The notes under the pieces were generated by a model, which had not been told where the DNA came from, ran no database searches, and saw only the letters and a list, made by a program, of their open reading frames with translations. DNA of 64,000 bases. It comes from Taiwanofungus camphoratus. Lineage: Eukaryota; Basidiomycota; Agaricomycetes; Polyporales; Taiwanofungaceae. The position numbers and the translations under genes are program-made. Each line of letters opens with the position of its first letter. Position 1 is the first letter of the stretch. Shown here one piece after another: positions 1 to 9,752 of this stretch. The DNA lies in contig CP021220.1 in the NCBI GenBank assembly GCA_003999685.1, positions 2,046,001 through 2,110,000 on the forward strand, written 5' to 3'.

Positions 1-2
1 TC

Positions 3-3000
3 AAAGCATACGTGGCCAGTATAGGGAACGAAGACGTCATCTTCGGACATACATGGCTCAAACTCGAGAACCCCAGTATCGACTGGAAGGGGGGTCGTGT
101 GGAACTGAAGCACCGCATGACCCTGCAAGAGTCTCGGGAGTGGAAGAAGGGGATCATCGTGCAACGAGTGGCGCGACTGGAGCTGAAGAAACTAGCCGAA
201 TGAGAACAGGAGGAAGCCCTGGATCCCGTGCTAGACTATGAGGTAGACTGGTCAGCACCCCCTTGTCCACAAGTAGCGGCATTCCTCGCCAAACGAGACA
301 AATGCCTCAAACAACAATGGCAGCCCACCGTTGAGGAGGTAGAGGACGAAGGAGACTTCGAGGTGATCGACACCATGTCTCCTGTCCTGCCGACGACAGA
401 CATGTCTAGGCAGACGGCACGCCGCGACATCCCAGTTGCACTCCTGGTAGAAGAATCGGTCAACGGTATCACACTGGATCAGGCGATGGAAACGATCGAC
501 GACGATGAACTGGTTATCGCGTTCATCGAAGGAGACGATCGGATCACGACATATGGACGAGACTCGTACCCAGCGTATCGAGATGCACCTCTTACGGAGG
601 AGAAGTACCCTCTCGACAGAACCTATCGTCGTCTAGAAAATGGTCTTATCTGGCAGGTCAAGCACAACATTGGTCGACTCACCACATCCACAAAACTCGC
701 GATCAAGGAACACGCCAAGAAAGAGGAGAAACCGGTCACGGAACTCATCCCTGAGTACCTCCATGACCTCCTCCCGGTGTTCGACAAAGCCAAAGCAGCG
801 AGACTTCCCTGGCATTCGGAGTTCGACCACGAGATAAATCTCAAGCCGGATTTTAAGGACTTCAAGCAGACAATGTATTCTCTTAACCGGGATCAACGAG
901 CAGAACTGGACAAGTTCCTCGAAGAGAATATAGAGAAGGGATACATCCGACCGTCCAAATCGCCACTCGCAAGTCTGTTCTTCTTCGTGGATAAGAAGGA
1001 CGGTGGATACCGACCTTGCCAGGACTATAGGGAACTCAACGAGGGAACGATCAAAGACAAATACCCTCTTCCCCTCGTAACGGAGCTTCTGGAACGCCTC
1101 AATAACGCCACGATCTTCACGAAGATGGACCTTCGTCAAGGATACAACAACCTTCGCATCAAGGAAGGTGACGAATGGAAGGCGGCTTTCGGTGTTCCAG
1201 CAGCAGGGGAAGGACCTCCCTCGTTCTACGAACCCCTGGTAATGTTCTTCGGGATGTGCAACTCACCGGCAACGTTCCAGCGGATGATGAACACGGTCTT
1301 CGCAGACATGCTCAAGGAAGGATGGTTGGCAATCTATATGGACGACATCCTTATCTACTCGACAGACCCCGAGGAGCATAAGAAGCGAACACGGCGAGTT
1401 ATCGAAAGACTTCGAGATACCGACCTGTATCTCAAACCGGAAAAGTGCAAATTCGACGTGCAAGAAGTCGAATTCTTAGGCATGATCATCAGACCCGGAC
1501 AACTCGCCATGGACCCAGTCAAGGTAGCCGGCATCAAGGATTGGCCGATACCTAAGAACCTCAGGGAGGTTAGGTCGTTCATCGGATTTGGGAACTTCTA
1601 CCGTCGGTTCATACACAGCTTCTCGCATCTGGCCCAGCCCCTGGTCTCGCTTACGCGAAAGGACATCAAATGGCACTGGGACGATGAACAGCAGGAAGCT
1701 TTCGAGGCACTGAAGAAAGCTTTCCTGGAACAACCGGTTTTGCAGATGTCTGACCCAGAGAAGCCGTTTGCTTTGGAAACGGATGCATCGAAGTTCGCCA
1801 CGGGCGCCGTCCTCAGGCAAAAGGACGACAACGGCGATTGGCATCCATGCGGTTATATTTCCCAGAGCATGACGCCAGCGGAACGAAATTACGACGTCTA
1901 TGACCGAGAACTCATGGGCGTCATGAGGGGACTCAATGAATGGAGTCACCTTCTCATCGGTAGCCCGTATCCAGTCACGATCTATAGCGACCACAAGAAT
2001 CTGACGTACTGGAAGACGGCACGGAATCTGAATCAAAGGCAAGCGCGATGGGCTCTCCGATTGTCCGAATTCGATTACAGGTTAATTCATGTCCTGGGCA
2101 CGCAAATGGTGCAAAGCGACACACTCTCCCGACGCCCCGACCACGACAACGGTTCATCAGACAACCAGGATGTAACTGTCCTACCAGACAAGGTATGGGC
2201 AGCAGCAATTGACACGAGTCTTAAGGCTTCCATCGCGGAAGCATGCGTAAATGACTCAATGTATACAGAAGGGATGCGCAATGCACGAAACGGCTCAAAC
2301 GACCACTGGACAATTCGAGACGGAGACCTCCTCTACGATAATCGGGTATATATTCCCTTGGATGAGGATCTACGACGACAAATGGTCTCGAATTATCACG
2401 ACCTCCCCTCCGCCAGCCACCCTGGAATTCAGAAGACCCTCTCGTCTCTTCGACGAGACTATTGGTGGCCTGGAATGGCTGACTTCATCACACGATACGT
2501 CAAAGGTTGCGGCACTTGCCAGCAAATGAAAGTTAACACGCACCCCACCCGACCAGCCCTACTCCCGATCAAATCCGCGCAGCACGCCACTCCGTTCAGT
2601 ACATTCTGCTGCGATTTCATTACGGATTTGCCGACATCAGAGGGCTACGATTCAATTTTGGTCGTTGTGGACCACGACCTTACGAAGGGGGTAATTTTCA
2701 TTCCATGCAACAAAACGATTGACGCATCAGGAACAGCCGAGGCACTATATCGTGAGGTGTACAAGTGGTTTGGTCTTCCGGACAAGATCATTAGCGATCG
2801 AGGACCACAGTTCGCATCAAAGGTATTCCAGGAGCTCTGCCGTATGACCGGAGTCAAGTCAGCTATGAGCACAGCGTTCCACCCTCAAACGGACGGAGAG
2901 ACGGAACGAGTCAACCAGGAACTGGAGATCTACCTGCGATGTTTCACGAGCAACAACCCGGACAATTGGTCGTCGCTGCTGGGTTCAGCACAATTCGCTC

Positions 3001-3653
3001 ACAACTCGCGTGAGCATTCAACAATTAAGGCGTCACCCTTCAAGGTCATGATGGGCTATGAACCTCGAGGGATTCCCATCGTACACCCCGGATCAGACAC
3101 ACCGGGCGCTGCTTATCGACTGCGGAACTTGCAGAAGATTCGAGAAGATGCACACTCAGCAATGGAGCTAGCACAGGCGGTGATAGCAAGACGCGTGAAA
3201 CCCAAAGGAATGGGTTTCCGCAAAGGACAAAAGGTATGGCTAGACTCACGAAATCTAAAGCTGCCATACCCGACGAGGAAGTTGGCTCCCAAGCGCGAGA
3301 GACCCTTCGAAATCACGGACGTTCTAGGACCGGTGTCTTACAAGCTGAAACTCCCGATGACATGGCGAGTGCACCCCGTTTTCCACGCCGCACTTCTTTC
3401 GCCCTACACCGAGACAGACACGCATGGTCCTAACTACACGGAACCCCCACCGGAGCTTATCAGCGGCGAAGATAACTACGAAGTCGAAGCCCTGGTCGGA
3501 CATCGTGAGAATCGCCGAAGGAATCGCTGAGAATATCGAGTCAGATGGAAAGGTTACTCATCCGCCGATGACTCATGGGAACCAGAAGAGAACTTAGCCG
3601 GTACTGCGGACGAGCTGCTAAATGCATATAAGCAGCGCAAGAATTTACGATGA
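3..3653 (+). pseudogene. pol: gypsy pol polyprotein with two in-frame stops
   Basis: The frame runs from the end of an aspartic protease through reverse transcriptase (catalytic YMDD at about 1336-1347), RNase H (ETDASK motif near 1780), a zinc-binding HHCC integrase region (CGTC near 2512-2523), the integrase core and a C-terminal chromodomain. The core acidic residues sit in FITDLP, SDRGPQF and ETERVNQELE. A TGA at 201-203 separates protease from RT, and a TGA at 3528-3530 splits the chromodomain, whose second half (WKGY, then SWEPEENL) continues in frame to a TGA at 3651-3653. Each internal TGA would be explained by one C-to-T change at a CGA arginine codon. The copy probably cannot make a full polyprotein unless the stops are read through. 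Confidence 0.9.
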
Positions 3654-3946
3654 GTGGAATCAGTCGCATTTTCACCCCACTCATTGCTCGCATGTCTCAG
3701 TCAAACGGTCTTTCATCCTCGTTCACTCGCTACGGTCCGTGCTACCTCTGCGGTAGCACTCGTCACTCGCACAGGACGTGCCCCGACTACAAATGTCTCC
3801 GCTGTAGTCGCCCATCACCTGGGCACCTTACGCACGAATGCATCGCCGTCAATTACGCATTCGCCAACGACCCGGTACCGCCATATCATCCAGAGTGGTT
3901 CCTGCATGTCGTTAAACTGCGAGGGAACGACCGTGCACGTCGTTAA
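3650..3946 (+). CDS. Small ORF with two CCHC zinc knuckles, overlapping the pol stop
   Basis: A 98-codon ORF whose ATG overlaps the pol stop codon as ATGA, in another frame. It holds two cysteine/histidine clusters in tandem: one fits C-X2-C-X4-H-X4-C exactly (CYLC...H...C) and the next fits C-X2-C-X6-H-X4-C. Such knuckles normally sit at the C-terminus of Gag and bind RNA; here they lie downstream of the chromodomain. The overlap suggests translation by termination-reinitiation, which is inference. The ORF ends about 1.9 kb before the LTR. It could instead be a chance ORF, but the spacing of both knuckles makes that less likely. Confidence 0.6.
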   Translation: MSGISRIFTPLIARMSQSNGLSSSFTRYGPCYLCGSTRHSHRTCPDYKCLRCSRPSPGHLTHECIAVNYAFANDPVPPYHPEWFLHVVKLRGNDRARR

Positions 3947-5832
3947 ACTACAGCGTACGACCGACATGTCGTGAAACTGTAAAGTTCGAGCTGAAAGGAT
4001 GCTCACGATTGGAGGGGTCATCCCCTATGGGTTCAAGGGTCATCCCTTATAGGTCGCGGTGAAACACCCGCTCGTCACTTCCAGGAAAGTTTTTCAAGTT
4101 CGCCCTCGGAAGTTCGTCAAGTTCGTCAACGGTCGCCAAAAGCTCGACTCGGAGAAACTCGACGCTGATACGACCTAGGGGACCCTGGTACCTAGGGAGT
4201 GCTCCGCAACGTGGCTGGGGGTAGTGTGATAACTGTGAGGGTGTGAGGGTAGGAGCTACAACCTGTATGATACCGGGAAACCTGTATGTCTTGTTTTTGT
4301 AAGTAGGGGAGTAAGGGGTCAAGGGTCCTGCACAACAGGATCTTGTTCCTAAGTGTTATACTATCCCTAAGGCCTTGCGAGGCCCTCCGAAGTACGCGAA
4401 GTCCTTCGAGATTCTGCGAAGTCCTTCGAAGTTTTAGCTAAATCGCGCGAGCTGACTTCGTAGATGCTGCGAAGTCCTTCTGGTTAGAGTTAGCTAAAGG
4501 GCGTAAGGTTTTGGAGTTTGTTAGAGCGAAGTGGGCGAGGTTTGGCTAGCGTAGGAGACCTGTAGAAGAGGTCGGAGAGTTCGAGGGTGTAGGGAGATGT
4601 ACTATAGCCTGTAACTAAGGCTATGGGCGAGTCGTAGGGCTATTCATAGGACGTAGGGATAACGCAACGTGAGCCTAAGGGTATAACTAAGGCGGAGGCC
4701 CACCGGATAGGTGCTATAAGAGGTGCCGAAGGGTGCGAAGTCACAGTGACTTTCGTAGATCGTAGTGCGTAGTTCGGGAAGCGTAGACGTGGTTCGTAGA
4801 TATATCGCGAGCGTAGACGTAGTTCAAAGGTACTGAAATGAAGCTGGGGTGGAGACTTAGGGATCTTAGGACCGTTCCTAAGGTTGTACTCGCGGCGCTT
4901 TCCTGAGATCGGAGCTACAGGGGAACTGGTATTCCAAAGAGAGAAGCGTGCACTGAGGGGTCTCCCTTGTACATAGTAAACTACCTCTGACTAAATAGGA
5001 GAGCGTGAGGTGAACTAATCTTGCGCGAAGTGATCCTTACGAGTCCGAAATGTGTACTAAAACGCATGGACTCCGAAGTGAACACGAGGGGGATAGGAAC
5101 TAATTAGGAACTGAAACAGGGGAACTACGAACGGTAGAAAGGTGACAAACTTCATTCACGAGGGCGGGATGACTATCCGAGAGCAGCCATGCGCCGTGAT
5201 CACCTATCTTAGTGGGCTAAGAGCGCCCGAAGTTCTCAGCAGCGGGACTTGGCCTAATCGAGGCAGGAGGTGTCCTAACTGGGTGGAGGGCCATATGGAT
5301 ACGCCCTAGGATGACCTTATGGCGTAGGATCGAGACCCATGGGGGTGCACAAGGCTTCCTAAGTCCAACTTCCGGAACTTCGGACCGTTTCGGAGCCTAT
5401 CGAAGGTAGCTGCAATCACAAGAGCTAGGAGAGACTTAGCTAAGACTTTTTAGCTAAGCCCAGGATGAGTGACGTAGTAGATAGGACCTAGATCCAATGG
5501 AACAGTATGGGAGGACCGGCAGTGTCCGATAGTGGACTTAGCAGGAGTTAGGGACTTCGCGTCTAGCATTCGAAATCTCGTAGCACCTCGTGTGACTTCG
5601 CAAGACTTCGTAGGGTGTTAGGAGGGTTTAGGAAGGAGAGGGGGCGTTAGGAATATTATAGGAACCTATCCCTCCTGTCGTAGGCTGTAGGAGAGTCTTA
5701 GAGTGGTCGGTTGGGGGATTAGAAAGCTCCTAAAATCGCGATTCGGGGCCCAGGAGGCTACGGGACTCATCAACGCGTCCCCATTGGAGTTTAGTTGATT
5801 GACCAGGCGTTCAATCATAAGTAGGGGGGTAA
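3947..5832. other. Long non-coding spacer of the retroelement
   Basis: About 1.9 kb lies between the last ORF and the LTR with no convincing coding frame on either strand. It is rich in GAAG, TTCG and TAGG words. A 14-bp sequence (GCGAAGTCCTTCGA) occurs at 4396-4409 and again at 4416-4429, a 20-bp tandem step, and partly at 4469-4480; its core is an inverted repeat. A second repeated word, GCGTAGACGT, occurs twice between about 4780 and 4815. It may be a 3' UTR with structural or regulatory roles, or filler sequence. Confidence 0.6.
5819..5832 (+). promoter_or_regulatory. Candidate polypurine tract
   Basis: A short G-rich purine run (AAGTAGGGGGGTAA) lies immediately before the first base of the LTR. 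This is where the plus-strand primer of LTR retroelements is expected. The two T residues in it make the match imperfect. Confidence 0.55.
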
Positions 5833-6375
5833 TGATACAATTTCTTTTATCGCATGTCTTATCGGTCGGACCTCGGACCGGTCCCATGACCTTTCGCTTC
5901 TAGGACAGGCCTCGGGTAGGCCCAGCTTCGTCGCGCAGCGCCTTGATTCATCGCTGCTTATGGTACGGGCCCCGGTTACTCATGGACTATGACTCATATC
6001 GGGCCCCGCTTACACATTCCATCTTACGCTTACTGATTGCTAATACGGCCCGATGACTCATATCGCCTTACTTACGCTTACTCATGCTGATTCTTAGACC
6101 ACGTGCCATGGTCCATGCGCAGAGTAGAATACGTATATAAGGCCCTGTACTTTGTGGGTCGGACCTTAAGTTCGATCTGGTTACCAAGTAGCTAGTCACC
6201 ACTAGCAATCTTATACTCGTATCTTGCGACCTCTCGCTTCGTACCTGAGTACTCGCTCGACTCTATCGACTTCGCCCAGGAGGACATACGCAGTGTCCAT
6301 AAAGCCTCACTACTATCTCTAGTAGCCAGGTCCTCACGTTCGAGGCTTTTCGGTCGTTGATATCAGTTTGTATCA
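5833..6375 (+). repeat. 3' long terminal repeat, 543 bp
   Basis: The boundaries are set by a perfect 8-bp inverted terminal repeat: TGATACAA at 5833-5840 and TTGTATCA at 6368-6375, beginning TG and ending CA as LTRs do. A polypurine tract precedes it and a TATATAA box lies inside. The matching 5' LTR is outside the window, so the ends rest on these signals alone. The base run just outside, CAATA, would be the target-site duplication if the usual 5-bp duplication applies. Confidence 0.82.
6134..6140 (+). promoter_or_regulatory. TATA box in the LTR
   Basis: TATATAA followed by GG lies about 300 bp into the LTR. This suits a U3 promoter, with the R region starting about 25-30 bp downstream. An E-box-like CACGTG lies about 35 bp upstream. 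Confidence 0.6.
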
Positions 6376-7454
6376 CAATACAGTATTTTTAAGAGATAAC
6401 AGAACATTATCACTATGTTAACTGGTCCTTGGTGCAGATGACAACCTCCACAGCAAATTCATGAATGCTGTTGGTGGTGGAACAAAGATTAGTGATGAGA
6501 ATGTGAAGACTGAACATGAAAGAATGAAGACAAAGTAAGAAATGTCAAAAATGACCAACTTGACATAATTACAGACTGGGAACAAATGCAGTTGATGTTG
6601 ACACAGGGGTAGTTAGAGGAGCTGGCACTGCTAATACAAGACAATACAATCCAAGTGGTGCTGCTAGTGCTGCAGGTGCAATACCTGTGAATGCTGGTAA
6701 TAGTGGAAGTGCTAGAGGAACCATAATGCAGGGATAGTACAAGGGAGAGTATCTATCACAGGATGGAACACAAAAGAATGCAAAATGGCCAGAGCAAACA
6801 AGGGTTTCAACCCAATCATGGGGACTGCAGAACCAATTGATGCTGAGACAGGGTTGATCCTGAAGTAGATTATACAAATTCTGACACAGATCAAGTATGC
6901 CCTTCAATGGATTTGACCAAAGTTACACAGGAACAGTGGAGAAAGATGAGACATATGTAAATACAACCAGATGAGGCAGTAGCCAATACAATGTCCTGAC
7001 AAAAACCAGAAGGAACATGAAATTATATGACAGAGGAAGGTGCACTGACCATAGCATATAAAAAGTGTACTTCATAAAATTGTGTCTCAACATCCAATAT
7101 TGTGATGTGCCTTGTCGAGCTACATAAGAGCATAGCTGTCTGAAATTGGCTGGACATGAAAAGGACATGAAAATTAATGTATGCTATCATCACATCATCA
7201 GTTGAATGTACTCATGAATTTCACCTTTCTGACATAGCACAATTGAATCTAGCCAATGGACAGAAATAATGAAAATAACAATAGTTGCAAAAATTTGGGA
7301 CTGACAGGGTTAAGAAATCTGTCTACTGCATCTTCTGGTAAAGACAGATCTGAATTCAAACTGCTGTCTGCATTTAAACACTGAACATCCACAGAGCAAA
7401 GCATTTTAGTGGAGTAGTTTTGCACTGTTGTTGCCACAAACCAAACATAGCACA
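6376..7454. repeat. CpG-free relic, probably an old methylated transposable element
   Basis: Reading every line from 6376 to 7454 I find a single CpG (near 7115), against many per hundred bases on both sides. TG and CA dinucleotides are abundant, as expected when methylated CpG decays. Short open stretches with interspersed stops suggest former coding sequence, but I recognise no domain. The left edge is exactly the LTR end and the right edge is sharp: CpG returns at 7455 (CCGG). Confidence 0.7.
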
Positions 7455-7983
7455 CCGGAAGATGCCGGTAAGTCGAAAAGTGTGCCAATTATGACCGTGG
7501 AAGAAACCTTGACAAGCAAGGTAATAATAGTCACCCTGGCGCAATTTAGGGACTACGGTTGACTGTCCTTTTTTACAGAGAGTTCTTGTTCACACCTATC
7601 ACCTTGTTTCCAGGTGCGGTGTGCAGCTGTGGCTCTTGTCGACTCTGGCTACAATCTTTTTGTCACCCTTCGCCGTGATATCGGTCAGAGAGGAATGTCC
7701 TGCACATATGTTTTGACCCTAAAGTAATAAGACTTCTTTTCGTCTTCTGTCTGGAAAGCATTGACGAAGTCGATAGATCGCGCTAGTAGCAGCCATGATT
7801 CATCGGCCGGCGTGAGCGGAACTGTCTCTAGTATGGATCTCATGTCGACGTTTGTTGCAGCCTTGGTGGCATCGAGCGTATCTTTCAACAACCCGTTCAC
7901 CATGGCTCTGAACCTCTTTACGATCTGAAACACCCCATTACTACAACAAACATATTCTCAAATCTTTTTTATATTCAACAGCT
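7455..7983. other. Boundary region with one weak minus-strand ORF
   Basis: Normal CpG content resumes here. The only notable frame is an 82-codon minus-strand ORF at 7685-7933. Its predicted protein is unremarkable and has no recognised domain. I cannot tell whether it is an exon, part of a decayed gene or chance. Confidence 0.3.
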
Positions 7984-8769
7984 GGGTAATCAGTGGCCCA
8001 GTAGCTTTCCAGTTCTCTCAGTTCATGCCATCGCAAACCCAATCCCTGTCTCAAACACGCCGATATCGTCTGATCAGACGGCATTAAATATCATAAGATT
8101 AGATACACTTGTCAGAGTCTGTGTCACCGATGAGTTATTTCTTCTGGAAGCCCTGCACGCCAGCAAAGGTAAGGGATGGGCACATAGAGTGGTTCTAGAA
8201 GCATTGCATGGCGTACGCACATTTTACATGTTGTGATCATCTATTAACACATTTCCAGGTGAACAATCGTGCCAGTGGATGAAGGGACTATTATCTTGAG
8301 CACCAACATATAGTAACGATCATTCCAACCAACGATGTGACTTTCAACAAGAAAGACACAGACGAAGGCGATATATTCCTACTGGAAGACCCTCATGAAG
8401 GCAAGAATAAGCTTGCTGAGGTAGGATCACTTTCGTCATAATCACTGAATCTTGTGTCTACTAGGCGCTCTATCATTACAAAACGATTCGTATGTGTACT
8501 CGCTGCCACGTCGTTGATCCCCCTACGTCCTCAGTCGGGAGGATGCACAAAGGAAGCTTTCACCTCAAGTCACGAAGAGCTCTTCGACTCGTCGGAGTAC
8601 CAACAGTTCGGATAGCAAGTCTCAGCATGGCATGACCGATTTCAAGTACGAGGAGACCTCATTTTTATCAACTGAGTCAGGCATGCAGCCGGACACGGAC
8701 AATGATATGGGAAGACCGCACGGGTCGTATACCGACACAGATATGGGCATAGCTGCACTACTAAGCTAG
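7984..8769 (+). pseudogene. Unresolved, probably decayed multi-exon gene
   Basis: Several plus-strand stretches have coding-like composition and plausible splice signals. One spans about 8041-8168; another runs from about 8296 to 8420 and ends before a GTAGGA...CTACTAG intron; a third is flanked by a GTATGT...CTCAG intron near 8490-8534. A Ser/Thr-rich tail ends in TAG at about 8767-8769. The frames do not join into one protein: stop codons and a phase mismatch remain between exons. I recognise no family. It may be a pseudogene next to the transposon block, or a real gene whose splicing I misread. Confidence 0.3.
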
Positions 8770-9752
8770 GATGAGAGAATATATTGACCCTAGTCGAACA
8801 GTAGAAGCCTTTTCACAAGATACGTAATTGAGAGAATGTCAGTGGATATGGTCTTCTTCTTAGTATCTCAATCGAAGCTAAAAAAACTCGAGTTGTATAT
8901 TATCAAGCCAATAGACGAGGTATGTGTGCTTTATGACTCACAACCCGCCGTTGTCGGATTGTCTGTTCTTTGGTCGCCTAGCTATCGGCCACCTTGTGCG
9001 CAAGTACAGACGAAGGAATGACAATATGAGAGCACTCTCGCACGACTGATGGAGGCGAGAAGAGTAAAGTATTAGTCCTTGAGGCAGACGGAGATGAGGT
9101 TGCCTACCCCAAGGCCACTGAAGCGAAAACTTGACGAGATAAAGGTAACAGGCTTACCGATCTGGACAGTCATGAACGTTCAAACAAGAGTAGTCCGTGC
9201 TATCAACTTATTCGCGTTATTCGCGGTGCGGTTCTTCGTTTGATACTGTCTTTGCATGGGGTGGTCCATGTCGTTGACTGAGATGTGTTCGTTATGCGTG
9301 ATTTTGTTGATTAGTCTCGAGCTTCGTATCTTGATCGTGTCCGAGATGTTTCTTCCGATGCGTATGACATCTTCTCCTGATTTCGAATGTCTGTATATTA
9401 ACTAGCCCGGCGTCCCATATACTAGTACCCCTAAGGAGGATACCATTACCTGCAGCGTATATTTCTACAGAACAATATCACTTGCACCGCGCGTGATCAA
9501 ATAAGAGAATCTTTACTGCGAGTCGCAAGTAGGGAGGTAGGTAGGTATACAAAGTCCCCTGGAACGCCGGGTTTCTGTGCTAGATATGGTAAAGCTATCT
9601 ATATAAGTATATTATACTGTATTAAGACGTAAACAAGGCGATCGTGCTGCTGCGGTTGATGGCCTGACTTGAGTGTGCAGTTCAGTACTTATGTTACTTT
9701 GTCCTGTCACCATCATCTGACTTGAGTGAGTCCTTTGTTCGACCTCTGCAAG
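8770..9752. other. Intergenic, nothing recognised
   Basis: About 980 bp with only short chance ORFs. There is an AT-rich stretch near 9597-9626 (TATATAAGTATATTATACTG) and a GGTA-rich run near 9529-9548. It probably includes the promoter of the carrier gene that follows. Confidence 0.5.

Larger units (their letters stand above)
1..6375 (+). mobile_element. Ty3/gypsy LTR retrotransposon, 3' portion
   Basis: This is the 3' part of a chromodomain-bearing Ty3/gypsy element; the 5' LTR, gag and most of the protease lie left of the window. In order it shows the end of the protease, reverse transcriptase, RNase H, integrase and chromodomain, then a short zinc-knuckle ORF, a long non-coding spacer, a purine-rich tract and one LTR. 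The domain order RT-RNase H-integrase is diagnostic of the gypsy group. Pol is nearly intact over 1,100 codons, so the insertion looks fairly young, but two TGA codons break it. The element's right end directly touches a CpG-depleted repeat, so it appears nested in an older element. Confidence 0.93.

Noticed and set aside
633-1139. Long minus-strand ORF opposite reverse transcriptase
   Set aside because: It is the antisense of an intact pol reading frame and has no independent support.
5666-5887. Minus-strand ORF across the LTR boundary
   Set aside because: It crosses the polypurine tract and LTR start and shows no protein-like pattern.
6569-7168. Three minus-strand ORFs in the CpG-free region
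   Set aside because: Loss of CpG removes some stop codons by chance; the translations are Cys/Leu/Phe-rich without a domain.
8480-8520. CxxCH motif (CTRCH) resembling a haem site
   Set aside because: It lies in what reads best as an intron, with no cytochrome-like context.
8836-9021. Short plus-strand ORF
   Set aside because: 61 codons, no splice or homology support.
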